Positions 44,645-52,407 of a DNA stretch of 64,000 nucleotides are shown in pieces (the stretch's first letter is position 1; every line of letters starts with the position of its first letter). The stretch lies in the NCBI RefSeq assembly GCF_900107635.1, contig NZ_FNRD01000006.1, forward strand, positions 1 through 64,000, read 5' to 3'. A model generated the notes under the pieces. The model had not been told where the DNA came from. It worked only from the letters and a program-made list of their open reading frames with translations, and searched no databases. Position numbers and translations under genes: made by a program. The stretch is from Flavobacterium gillisiae (GTDB lineage Bacteria; Bacteroidota; Bacteroidia; Flavobacteriales; Flavobacteriaceae).

Positions 44645-45106
44645 TTACACCAATTCTTTAAAAACAAATTTCTCATTATATTCTACTTCAAATTTCTCAA
44701 GAATATCAAAATACTCTTCTCTAAAAGATTTAATTTTATGGTGCTGTTCTTGATTTTTAATATAGCCTATGACATTTAGCAATTGAGATTTACTGTACGA
44801 AAATGCTCCAAACCCCTCTTGCCATTCAAAATGACATTTCGCAAGTTTATTTTCATTAATCCATAAAGAAGAACCTTGCTTAACATCTTTCATTAAATCC
44901 GAAATAGATTGCGATGGTCTAAGTCCAACCAAAATATGAATATGATCAGGCATGCCATTTATACTTAAAAGCTTGTGATTATTGTTTTGTATAATTCCAG
45001 TTATGTATTTATACAAGGAATCTTTCCATTGTGATTCGATAATTCCCTTTCTGTATTTTACTGCAAAAACAAAATGAATATGTATTTGGGTATATGTATT
45101 TGCCAT
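44645..45106 (-). CDS. tnpA: IS200/REP-associated tyrosine (Y1) transposase
   Basis: A 153-residue single-domain HUH transposase. The metal-binding motif is in GMPDHIHILVGL (His55 and His57). WQEGFGAFSYSKSQ follows, and the nucleophile is in VIGYIKNQEQHH (Tyr115). It would cut and rejoin single-stranded DNA at small hairpins. The reading frame is intact. The gene is bracketed by near-identical 83-nt repeats with palindromes, which makes it more like a RAYT that mobilises REP-like sequences than a simple insertion sequence; this last point is inference. Confidence 0.9.
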   Translation of the reverse strand: MANTYTQIHIHFVFAVKYRKGIIESQWKDSLYKYITGIIQNNNHKLLSINGMPDHIHILVGLRPSQSISDLMKDVKQGSSLWINENKLAKCHFEWQEGFGAFSYSKSQLLNVIGYIKNQEQHHKIKSFREEYFDILEKFEVEYNEKFVFKELV

Positions 45107-45182
45107 AATTTGTTAAGTCCCTACGGGACAAAATTGCCATGATTAAAAATTATTCTACCAATAGATAGTCCCTAATGGGACA
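45100..45182 (-). repeat. 83-nt direct repeat, right copy
   Basis: Near-identical to 44195-44277 (two mismatches seen). It covers the first transposase codons and about 75 nt upstream, with palindromes GTCCC-TAC-GGGAC and GTCCC-TAAT-GGGAC. Confidence 0.85.
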
Positions 45183-45246
45183 AAAAACAACAGTAAATTC
45201 ATTATCAAATGTATTCAAAAAACAACAAATCAATCCTTTTTCTGTT

Positions 45247-45254
45247 TACTTTTG
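45247..45254 (+). promoter_or_regulatory. Putative -7 box of gldA (TACTTTTG)
   Basis: TACTTTTG fits TAnnTTTG, 16 nt before the gldA ATG at 45271; no TTG at the -33 position. Confidence 0.42.
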
Positions 45255-45270
45255 CAACAAATACATAGTC

Positions 45271-46170
45271 ATGTCTATAGAAGTAAATAATATCTCTAAA
45301 AGTTATGGTGCCCAAAAGGCATTAGACAACATATCCTTTTCTGTTAAAAAAGGAGAAATAGTTGGTTTCTTGGGTCCGAATGGAGCAGGAAAATCTACTT
45401 TAATGAAAATACTGACTACTTATATCGCTGCCGATGAAGGCACTGCTTTAGTGAATGGTCACGATGTAACCTCATCTGAAAAAGCGGTACAACTTTCTAT
45501 CGGTTATTTGCCGGAACACAATCCGTTGTATTTGGATTTGTATGTGCGAGAATATTTAGCATTTAATGCCGATATCTATAAAGTTGCCAAACCTCGTGTC
45601 GAAGAAGTATTACAAATGACTGGCCTAACTACCGAAAGTCATAAAAAAATAGGAGAACTGTCTAAAGGATATCGCCAACGTGTAGGACTTGCCAACGCTT
45701 TACTACACAATCCAGATGTTTTGATTCTCGACGAACCAACCACTGGTTTAGATCCAAATCAATTGATCGAAATACGTAACGTTATCAAAAATGCGGGTAA
45801 AGACAAAACTGTATTTCTTTCCACGCATATCATGCAGGAAGTGGAAGCGATTTGCGACCGTGTCATCATCATAAATAACGGAAAAATCGTAGCTGATAAA
45901 AAATTAGATCATTTAATCTCTGCCGATAAGGAACAAGTAATCGAAGTAGAATTTGATTATAAAATAGAGGAACAGGCTATTGCCAAAATAGAAAACCTTA
46001 CTTCCTATAAAAATACGCATGATATGATTTGGGAATTGACTTTCTTAGCAGATAAAGACATGCGTCCTGCGGTGTTTGATTTCGCTACTGCAAATGGCTT
46101 AAAAACTCTGCAGCTTAATCAAAAGAATAAAAACCTGGAGGCGGTGTTTAGGGAAATCACTAAGAAGTAG
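45271..46170 (+). CDS. gldA: Gliding-motility ABC transporter ATPase GldA
   Basis: I choose the ATG at 45271 (MSIEVNNISKSYGAQKALDN). The longer frame starts inside the mobile repeat. The 299-residue ATPase has Walker A GPNGAGKST and the signature LSKGYRQRVGLANALL. Walker B is VLILDEPTTGLDPNQ, and the C-terminal DUF4162-like tail is present. Sequence and organism type fit GldA, the ATPase needed for gliding in Flavobacterium with the membrane partners GldF and GldG, which are not in this window. A promoter box lies just outside the mobile element. Confidence 0.85.
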   Translation: MSIEVNNISKSYGAQKALDNISFSVKKGEIVGFLGPNGAGKSTLMKILTTYIAADEGTALVNGHDVTSSEKAVQLSIGYLPEHNPLYLDLYVREYLAFNADIYKVAKPRVEEVLQMTGLTTESHKKIGELSKGYRQRVGLANALLHNPDVLILDEPTTGLDPNQLIEIRNVIKNAGKDKTVFLSTHIMQEVEAICDRVIIINNGKIVADKKLDHLISADKEQVIEVEFDYKIEEQAIAKIENLTSYKNTHDMIWELTFLADKDMRPAVFDFATANGLKTLQLNQKNKNLEAVFREITKK

Positions 46171-46210
46171 TATTTAGTTCAAAGTTCCTACAACACATTT
46201 AAAAACAGAA

Positions 46211-46254
46211 AAAGCTCGTTTAAAGTCCCGAAATGGGAGACTTTTACGAGCTTT
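46211..46254. terminator. Bidirectional terminator after gldA
   Basis: An extended stem with AAAGCTCGT/ACGAGCTTT outside and AAAGTCCC/GGGAGACTTT inside, between convergent gldA and the lipoprotein gene. Confidence 0.8.
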
Positions 46255-46280
46255 ATTATTTATGTTATACAAAGTTACAA

Positions 46281-46733
46281 CTACTTACTATCCAAAGGCG
46301 CACCCACTGCAATATCACATCTGTGATTTGTTTGTCCATGTGGCGGATTCATTCCTTCAGCTGTAGGTGTTACTGGCGTCGAAGCTGCTGCATTATTTAC
46401 TGTATAAGTAGTCGCAGGAGCATTCTGAGGCTGATTATTTTGTGGTGCAGTTGTGCTATTTGATGCGGCTGCAACCGGAGAATTTAATGGAGCGCCTACC
46501 GCGATATCACAACGGTGCCCTGCCTGACCGTGTTGTGGATTCATTCCTGAGGTAGCTGTTGAAGCTGTCTGTTGACTCACAGCTGGCGCAACTGCCGGAT
46601 CAGTAACCGGTGTAACATTTTGATAAAAAGGCACAACATTCGTTGCTCTACTATCGACCTGTTTTATACTTTCATCTTTACAAGATGTCAGTGTAATTAA
46701 AAAAATAAAGAGGAAGTAAATATATGGTTTCAT
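46281..46733 (-). CDS. Lipoprotein with two copies of an HGQ-HRCDI-VGAPL motif
   Basis: I start at the ATG at 46733 (MKPYIYFLFIFLITLTSC), which gives a clean lipoprotein signal with Cys18. The mature part of about 130 residues is low in complexity (Ala/Pro/Thr/Val) except for two copies of a short motif. MNPQHGQAGHRCDIAVGAPL lies in the middle and MNPPHGQTNHRCDIAVGAPL at the very C-terminus. Each repeat has two His and one Cys, so metal or heme binding, or anchoring through the Cys, is possible. I recall the motif in other Flavobacteria proteins but know no function. Isolated gene. Confidence 0.75.
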   Translation of the reverse strand: MKPYIYFLFIFLITLTSCKDESIKQVDSRATNVVPFYQNVTPVTDPAVAPAVSQQTASTATSGMNPQHGQAGHRCDIAVGAPLNSPVAAASNSTTAPQNNQPQNAPATTYTVNNAAASTPVTPTAEGMNPPHGQTNHRCDIAVGAPLDSK

Positions 46734-46851
46734 ATCAGCGTTTTTATATTTGTTTATAACCAAATATAAGCCTTTAAAAATCTTCTACCAAAATAAAATT
46801 AAATCCAACCCACTTAACTCTTGCGTGGCAACGCAATCAATTCATCTTCAA

Positions 46852-47808
46852 TTAAAAAACCTTACTGGCGATTTGTCTAATATTCTCTGATTTTCCCATG
46901 GAATAATAATGCAACACAGGAACTCCAGCCGCTTTAAGTTCTAGTGATTGTTGAATTGCCCATTCGATTCCAACTAGTTTTACGTCAGCATTTGTTTTGC
47001 ATTTATCAACGGCATCAATCAAATCTTCTGGTAAATCGATACGAAAAATTTGCGGCAAAATTTGTAAGTGTCTTTGTACGGCTAGCGGTTTAATCCCGGG
47101 GATAATAGGAACTGTAATTCCCATCTCACGTGCTTTGGCAACAAACTCAAAATATTTAGCATTGTCAAAAAACATCTGTGTTACCACGTAATCAGCTCCT
47201 GCATCCACTTTTTCTTTCAACCTTTTTAAGTCGGAAATCAACGATGGCGATTCTAAATGTTTCTCAGGATAACCAGCGACACCTATGCAAAAATCAGCTT
47301 TGTTATCTACATGCATCACATCATGCAAATATTTCCCTTCATTTAATAATTTGATTTGCTGTACTAAGTCTACTGCAAAGTTATTACCTCCATCTTTAGC
47401 AACAAAAGACTGTTCATCTTTCATAGCATCACCACGCAAAGCCATCACATTATTAATCCCTAGGTAGTGACAATCTACTAATAAATATTCTGTTTCTTCT
47501 TTTGTAAAACCACCACAAAGTACGTGAGGAACTGTGTCAACCGTATATTTATGTTTAATAGAAGCACAAATCCCCAATGTTCCTGGACGCATTCTAGTCA
47601 ACTTTTTATCTAATAAACCGTTTCCCTTATCCACATAAATAAACTCCTCACGAGAAGTAGTTACGTCAATAAATGGGGGTTTAAACTCCATCAACGGATC
47701 AATATTATCGTACAATTCTTGAATTCCCTTCCCTTTTTGAGGTGGTATAATTTCAAAAGAAAATAATGTTTTCCCTTTTGCTGCTGCTATATGTTCTGTT
47801 ACTTTCAT
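46852..47808 (-). CDS. metF: Methylenetetrahydrofolate reductase
   Basis: A 318-residue FAD-dependent TIM-barrel enzyme producing 5-methyl-THF for methionine synthase. Motifs are KTLFSFEIIPPQKGKG, PPFIDVTTSREEF, NNVMALRGDAMKDE, FCIGVAGYPEKH, GADYVVTQMFFDN and VPIIPGIKPL. Full length. It is the last gene of the metH-metF operon; the intergenic gap to metH carries two inverted CCTCC repeats, one of them 4 nt from this start codon. Confidence 0.94.
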   Translation of the reverse strand: MKVTEHIAAAKGKTLFSFEIIPPQKGKGIQELYDNIDPLMEFKPPFIDVTTSREEFIYVDKGNGLLDKKLTRMRPGTLGICASIKHKYTVDTVPHVLCGGFTKEETEYLLVDCHYLGINNVMALRGDAMKDEQSFVAKDGGNNFAVDLVQQIKLLNEGKYLHDVMHVDNKADFCIGVAGYPEKHLESPSLISDLKRLKEKVDAGADYVVTQMFFDNAKYFEFVAKAREMGITVPIIPGIKPLAVQRHLQILPQIFRIDLPEDLIDAVDKCKTNADVKLVGIEWAIQQSLELKAAGVPVLHYYSMGKSENIRQIASKVF

Positions 47809-47811
47809 CTT

Positions 47812-47844
47812 TCCTCCCCCAACCCCTCCGAAGGAGGGGAGACT
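47812..47844 (-). repeat. CCTCC palindromic repeat, copy 2 (before metF)
   Basis: Plus-strand TCCTCCCCCAACCCCTCCGA followed by AGGAGGGGAGACT. On the transcribed minus strand it ends GGGGGAGGA four bases before the metF ATG. It faces copy 3 in the opposite orientation. Confidence 0.82.
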
Positions 47845-47882
47845 GGGTGTTATTTAATTAAACATTTTTATTTTTCCACATC

Positions 47883-47913
47883 GGCTCCTCCCCTTCGGGG
47901 AGGCTGGGTGGGG
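47883..47913 (-). repeat. CCTCC palindromic repeat, copy 3 (after metH stop)
   Basis: Core CTCCCC-TTC-GGGGAG with a CTGGGTGGGG tail, one base from the metH stop codon and inverted relative to copy 2. Confidence 0.82.
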
Positions 47914-47914
47914 A

Positions 47915-50596
47915 TTAATCTGCTATATTTGGATTCAACCATTTCGTCGCTTTTTCCGTTGAGATACTTCTTCGCTTGGCGTAATCTATTACTTGGTCCT
48001 CTTTTATTTTTCCGAGTCCAAAATATTTACTTTCCGGATTCCCAAAATAATATCCAGAAACTGATGATGCTGGCCACATTGCCATACTCTCAGTCAAGGT
48101 TACTCCTATTTCTTTTTCGACATTTAGTAATTTCCAGATTGTAGGTTTTTCTAAATGGTCAGGACAAGCAGGATACCCTGGCGCAGGACGAATTCCTTTA
48201 TAGGTTTCTGCAATCATATCTTCGGTGCTCAATGCTTCATCAGCCGAGTAACCCCAGACTTCTTTACGTACTTTTTCATGTAAGTATTCCGCAAAAGCTT
48301 CTGCAAAACGGTCCGCTAATGCTTTTACCATAATCGAATTATAATCGTCTAAATCTCTTTCAAATTCAGCCGCCCATTCATCAACTCCAAAACCAGTAGT
48401 CACACAAAAAGCACCCATGTAATCTGTTTTTCCAGAATCCTTTGGCGCGATAAAATCTGACAGCGCAATATTTGGAGCTCCTTTAGTTTTTTGTGATTGT
48501 TGCCTTAAAGTCAAAAACGTTTGTAATGGTTTTCCGTTTTCGTCCGTTAATTCAATATCATCATCATTGATTTGATTCGCAGGAAAGATTCCGTAGATTC
48601 CTTTGGCAGTCAGTTTCTTTTCTTTCAAAATCACGGCTAACATCTCTTGTGCATCCGCAAAAACCGAAGTTGCTTGCTCACCCACTATTTCATCCGTCAA
48701 AATCGCTGGATATTTACCAAACAATTCCCATGTTCTAAAAAAGGGTGTCCAGTCAATATAAGGAACCAATACATCCAATTCTACTTCGATAACTTGTTCG
48801 CCAATAATATTTGGCTTCACAGGCGTAAAATTGTCCCAGTCCAATTGCAATTTATTTTTTCGAGCTTGTTCAATAGTCAAGAAGTTTTTGTCACGAGAAC
48901 GGTTTAAAAACGTTTCTCTAAACGCATCATATTCGGCTCTTATATCACTTGCATATATTTTTTTATCCTTGTTCAATAAACTTCCAGCAACCGTTACGGC
49001 TCTCGAAGCATCATTAACATGAATTACAGTTTCTCTATATTGAGGTGCAATTTTCACAGCTGTATGTGCTCGCGAAGTGGTTGCTCCACCAATCATCACC
49101 GGAATTTTCATTCCGCGTTTGTCTAATTCTTTAGCCAAATATACCATTTCGTCTAGCGAAGGCGTAATCAAACCACTAAGTCCAATAATGTCTACTTCGT
49201 GTTCTATGGCAGCAGCAATAATTTTTTCGGGAGCGACCATAACACCAAGATCTACAATCTCGTAATTATTACAAGCCAACACCACCGAAACAATATTTTT
49301 ACCAATATCATGCACATCTCCTTTTACGGTTGCCATCAATATTTTTCCGTTCCCTTGTTTGTCTCCCGCTTGTTTACTCGCTTCGATATACGGCAATAAA
49401 TAAGCCACCGCTTTTTTCATTACACGGGCCGATTTTACCACTTGCGGCAAAAACATTTTCCCTGAACCAAATAAATCTCCCACCACGTTCATTCCCGTCA
49501 TCAAGTTGATTTCGATCACTTCAATAGGCTTGGTTGCAGCTTGTCGCGCCTCTTCAACATCCAATTCTATAAACGCATCCACCCCTTTTACCAGTGAGTG
49601 CGTAATTCTTTCTTGAACAGTACCTGAGCGCCATTCTTGAATTGCCTTTTCATTGCTCTTAACATCTCCTTTTACATTTTCGGCAAAATCTAGTAAACGT
49701 TCCGTAGCATCATCTCGTCTGTTTAAGATCACGTCTTCAACATGCTCCAATAAATCTTTCGGAATATCATCATAAATCGTCAACATCTCTGGGTTTACAA
49801 TCCCCATCGTCATTCCGTTTTGAATCGCATGATACAAGAAAACCGAGTGCATCGCTTCCCTCACCGTATCATTCCCTCTAAACGAAAACGACACATTACT
49901 TACCCCACCACTAATGTGTGCATGCGGTAAATTTTCACGAACCCATTTGGTTCCCCTAAAGAAATCCAAAGCATTCAATCGGTGTTCTTCCATCCCCGTT
50001 GCAACCGGAAATATATTCAAATCGAAAATAATATCCTGAGGTGGGAAACCCACTTTATCAACTAAAATATCATACGAACGTTGGCATATTTCTACTCTAC
50101 GACCGTAATTATCAGCCTGACCCGTTTCGTCAAAAGCCATAATAATTGCCGCAGCACCGTAACGCTTAATCAATTTAGCATGGTGAATAAAAGCTTCTTC
50201 GCCTTCTTTTAGCGAAATCGAATTCACTACACTTTTTCCTTGTACGACTTTCAATCCCGCTTCAATTATATCCCATTTTGAGCTATCAATCATAATGGGC
50301 ACACGCGAAATATCAGGCTCGGCAGCAATTAAGTTCAAGAATTTGGTCATGGCATATTCACCATCCAGCATCCCTTCATCCATATTAATATCGATGATTT
50401 GCGCACCACCTTCCACTTGCTCCTTGGCAATACTCAGTGCTTCTTCGTATTTTTCTTCCTTTATTAATCGAAGGAATTTTCTAGAACCCGTCACGTTGGT
50501 ACGTTCCCCAATATTCACAAATACGCTATCCGGCGTAATGATCAAAGGCTCTAATCCCGCCAATACAAGGTTTCTTCTAGTTTCTTTTTCTGCCAT
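47915..50596 (-). CDS. metH: Methionine synthase, folate/B12/activation part
   Basis: An 893-residue B12-dependent methionine synthase lacking the homocysteine domain, which is encoded by the upstream gene. Domain order: pterin-binding barrel (about 1-300, [29 protein letters not shown]); B12 cap and cobalamin-binding domain with the axial-ligand motif GDVHDIGKN (His429); and C-terminal AdoMet-activation domain with [12 protein letters not shown] and [16 protein letters not shown]. The split is usual in Bacteroidota and each half is complete, so it is not a frameshift. Gap to the upstream half is 349 nt and filled with repeats. Confidence 0.94.
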   Translation of the reverse strand: MAEKETRRNLVLAGLEPLIITPDSVFVNIGERTNVTGSRKFLRLIKEEKYEEALSIAKEQVEGGAQIIDINMDEGMLDGEYAMTKFLNLIAAEPDISRVPIMIDSSKWDIIEAGLKVVQGKSVVNSISLKEGEEAFIHHAKLIKRYGAAAIIMAFDETGQADNYGRRVEICQRSYDILVDKVGFPPQDIIFDLNIFPVATGMEEHRLNALDFFRGTKWVRENLPHAHISGGVSNVSFSFRGNDTVREAMHSVFLYHAIQNGMTMGIVNPEMLTIYDDIPKDLLEHVEDVILNRRDDATERLLDFAENVKGDVKSNEKAIQEWRSGTVQERITHSLVKGVDAFIELDVEEARQAATKPIEVIEINLMTGMNVVGDLFGSGKMFLPQVVKSARVMKKAVAYLLPYIEASKQAGDKQGNGKILMATVKGDVHDIGKNIVSVVLACNNYEIVDLGVMVAPEKIIAAAIEHEVDIIGLSGLITPSLDEMVYLAKELDKRGMKIPVMIGGATTSRAHTAVKIAPQYRETVIHVNDASRAVTVAGSLLNKDKKIYASDIRAEYDAFRETFLNRSRDKNFLTIEQARKNKLQLDWDNFTPVKPNIIGEQVIEVELDVLVPYIDWTPFFRTWELFGKYPAILTDEIVGEQATSVFADAQEMLAVILKEKKLTAKGIYGIFPANQINDDDIELTDENGKPLQTFLTLRQQSQKTKGAPNIALSDFIAPKDSGKTDYMGAFCVTTGFGVDEWAAEFERDLDDYNSIMVKALADRFAEAFAEYLHEKVRKEVWGYSADEALSTEDMIAETYKGIRPAPGYPACPDHLEKPTIWKLLNVEKEIGVTLTESMAMWPASSVSGYYFGNPESKYFGLGKIKEDQVIDYAKRRSISTEKATKWLNPNIAD

Positions 50597-50663
50597 TTTT
50601 TTTACTTTTAATCCTTCAAGGTTTAAAAACCAAGGAGGTTCAGCTTTATTATCTTATTACTTT

Positions 50664-50762
50664 GGGCGTGACCCAAAAGGGTCGGGCTATTTGTTACAAG
50701 TCCTCGCTACGTTTCGCTATCGCTACACTTCACTGTGGGCTTTTCACTGCTATCCCTCACGC
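50664..50762 (-). repeat. Dispersed structured intergenic repeat, copy E3
   Basis: On the minus strand: GCGTGAGGGATAGCAGTG, AAAAGCCCACAG, a hairpin, GAGGACTTGTAACAAATAGC and GACCCTTTTGGGTCACGCCC. It matches E1 and E2 block by block. It lies between the two metH genes, inside the operon. Confidence 0.75.
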
Positions 50763-50774
50763 AGTGTTGTACTC

Positions 50775-50922
50775 TGTCATTGCGAAGAGTTGCGAGGCAC
50801 GAAGCAAAACAATCTCATCTAGCATTTAATACAATCCATTTCCTCACTTTTGTCTTTCCGACGAAGGAGGAATCTCCGTTACAAGAGCAACTTGATTAGA
50901 TTCTTCGTTCCTCAGAATGACA
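50775..50922. repeat. TGTCATT...GAAGNAATCTC palindromic repeat cluster
   Basis: Three related arms: TGTCATTGCGAAGAGTTGCG at 50775 (ending in CAATCTCA), TGTCTTTCCGACGAAGGAGG at 50851, and the inverted arm ending TCAGAATGACA at 50922. The last two form an imperfect inverted repeat of about 25 nt per arm. Such sequences are common dispersed repeats in bacterial intergenic DNA. It fills most of the rest of the gap between the two metH genes. Confidence 0.65.
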
Positions 50923-50945
50923 AAATAGTATAGTTCTACTCCGTC

Positions 50946-51947
50946 TTACATCACCGCCGTAGAAACTCTTGGTTTATAATCCTTTGCAATGTCAGCAATT
51001 AGCCTGATGTGTTCTGGGGTTGTCCCGCAACAACCACCAATGATGTTTACTAAATTATCGTCGAGATATGTTTTTATTTGGGCTTGCATTTCTGCTGGTG
51101 TTTCGTCGTATTCTCCAAAAGCGTTTGGCAATCCTGCATTAGGATGCGCTGATACATTGAATGAAGTATTTTGTGACAAAGTTTGTAAATACGGTTTCAA
51201 TAAATCGGCACCAAGGGCGCAATTGAAACCTACACTCAATAACGGAATATGCGAAACCGAAACTAAAAATGCTTCTACCGTTTGTCCAGAAAGTGTTCTT
51301 CCAGATGCATCCGTAATTGTTCCTGAAACCATGATTGGAATATCAATATTGCGTTCGTCTTTGACTTCTTCGATGGCAAAAAGTGCTGCTTTGGCATTTA
51401 AAGTATCGAAAATAGTTTCTACCAATAATAAATCACTTCCTCCGTCTATCAACGCTTCCACTTGTTGCTTGTATGCTATGCGCAAATCATCAAAAGTTAC
51501 GGCTCTGTATCCTGGATCGTTTACGTCTGGTGACATACTCGCTGTTCTATTTGTTGGCCCAATTGAACCGGCTACAAAACGAGGTTTATCTGGATTTTTG
51601 GCGGTGAATTCATCGGCTACTTCACGGGCAATTTTTGCCGATTCATAGTTTAATTCATAAACAATGTCTTCAAGGTGGTAATCGGCCATACCGATTGTGG
51701 TACTTGAAAAAGTATTGGTTTCTACAATATCTGCTCCCGCTTCAAAATATTTAGCGTGAACATCTCGAATGGCTTCTGGTTGGGTTATAGACAACAAATC
51801 GTTGTTTCCCTTTAGAGAATGTGGAAAATCTTTGAAACGTTCTCCTCTAAAATCTTCTTCGGAGAAATTGTAGCGTTGCAACATGGTTCCCATAGCTCCA
51901 TCGAGGATGAGTATGTTTTTTTTAATGGCTTCGTGAATGTTGGACAT
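50946..51947 (-). CDS. Homocysteine S-methyltransferase part of methionine synthase
   Basis: A 333-residue TIM-barrel protein equivalent to the N-terminal domain of MetH. It has [13 protein letters not shown], the first zinc ligand in GFNCALG (Cys243) and the paired ligands in GGCCGT (Cys306, Cys307). It holds zinc-activated homocysteine for methylation by the cobalamin part encoded next. It is the first gene of the operon, with a SAM-I riboswitch and repeat E5 in the leader. Confidence 0.92.
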   Translation of the reverse strand: MSNIHEAIKKNILILDGAMGTMLQRYNFSEEDFRGERFKDFPHSLKGNNDLLSITQPEAIRDVHAKYFEAGADIVETNTFSSTTIGMADYHLEDIVYELNYESAKIAREVADEFTAKNPDKPRFVAGSIGPTNRTASMSPDVNDPGYRAVTFDDLRIAYKQQVEALIDGGSDLLLVETIFDTLNAKAALFAIEEVKDERNIDIPIMVSGTITDASGRTLSGQTVEAFLVSVSHIPLLSVGFNCALGADLLKPYLQTLSQNTSFNVSAHPNAGLPNAFGEYDETPAEMQAQIKTYLDDNLVNIIGGCCGTTPEHIRLIADIAKDYKPRVSTAVM

Positions 51948-52032
51948 AACTTTTTATTTCTTGTAAATCACAATCGGAATTGGGATTTTTACTTTTGATT
52001 ACTAATTACAAAAGTTCACTATTGTCTCTCTT

Positions 52033-52110
52033 TAGCCCTGATGGAAGCGGCATCCTTTTATTCTGGGGTTCAGAATAAAAGATATAGCGTACAGCAGGAA
52101 GGATGATGGC
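52033..52110 (+). repeat. Dispersed structured intergenic repeat, copy E5
   Basis: It reads TAGCCCTGATGGAAGCGGCA, then a perfect 11-bp stem (52055-52065 with 52071-52081) with loop GGGTT, then GATATAGCGTACAGCAGGAA. It is closely similar to E4 in sequence and layout. It lies in the metH leader between the SAM riboswitch and the start codon, inverted relative to the transcript. Confidence 0.72.
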
Positions 52111-52195
52111 AAAAAAACACCAATCATTCGCTCTAAAAAAATAATATAAAAGTTGTCAAGAAAAGGTTTGAGAAATACTATGGAAGTATTCTTGT

Positions 52196-52312
52196 GTTAT
52201 CTATCTTAGATACTGAAATAAGTTCAGCATAAAGTAGAATGTAGCACCTTCTTTATAAGATAAAGGGTTGCTAAGGTTTCATCGGGTCTTTCCCTCCGCC
52301 TTTCGTGATAAC
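52196..52312 (-). promoter_or_regulatory. SAM-I (S-box) riboswitch of the metH-metF operon
   Basis: On the minus strand the aptamer core is clear: P1 5' strand GTTATC (52307-52312), CGAAAGGCGGAGGGA, GACCCGATGAAACC, TTAGCAACC, AAGGTGCTACATTC, a P4 hairpin (CTGAA/TTCAG) and the P1 3' strand GATAAC (52196-52201). These are the conserved S-box elements, including the kink-turn and the AAGGTGC region. It lies about 250 nt before the first metH gene. The expression platform is not obvious: no strong U-tailed hairpin follows the aptamer. Confidence 0.93.
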
Positions 52313-52345
52313 GATCAATAAATATAGGAACACTGCAAAGAAAAG

Positions 52346-52381
52346 ATATAGCGCTAACACTTGCAAGTATTAACGCTATAT
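52346..52381 (-). terminator. Terminator of the ferredoxin-NADP reductase-like gene
   Basis: Stem ATATAGCG/CGCTATAT extended by TAACACTTG/CAAGTATTA with one mismatch; on the minus strand it is followed by CTTTTCTTT. It separates the sulfur cluster from the riboswitch. A run of T also follows on the plus strand. Confidence 0.75.
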
Positions 52382-52407
52382 TTTTTTATTGGTTTTTATG
52401 CGAATTG

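Larger units (their letters stand above)
44195..45182 (-). mobile_element. IS200/REP-type transposase with flanking palindrome array
   Basis: The locus holds a single Y1-type transposase gene, a direct 83-nt repeat on each side and a regular array of GTCCC/GGGAC palindromes between the left repeat and the transposase stop. It has no accessory gene. The palindromes close to both ends of the gene (44622-44636 and around 45115-45130) are placed like the subterminal hairpins of IS200/IS605 elements. The array resembles REP clusters around RAYT genes. Confidence 0.7.

Noticed and set aside
45175..45270. 32 extra N-terminal residues on GldA
   Set aside because: The upstream ATG lies inside the mobile 83-nt repeat; the promoter box and the normal GldA start (MSIEVNN) come after it.
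50295..50822. 175-codon plus-strand frame across the metH start
   Set aside because: It reads antisense through metH and then through repeat E3; no family resemblance and no promoter.
47915..51947. Methionine synthase broken by a frameshift or insertion
   Set aside because: The two parts are complete proteins with their own start codons, all zinc and cobalamin ligands are present, and the split is the usual arrangement in Bacteroidota.
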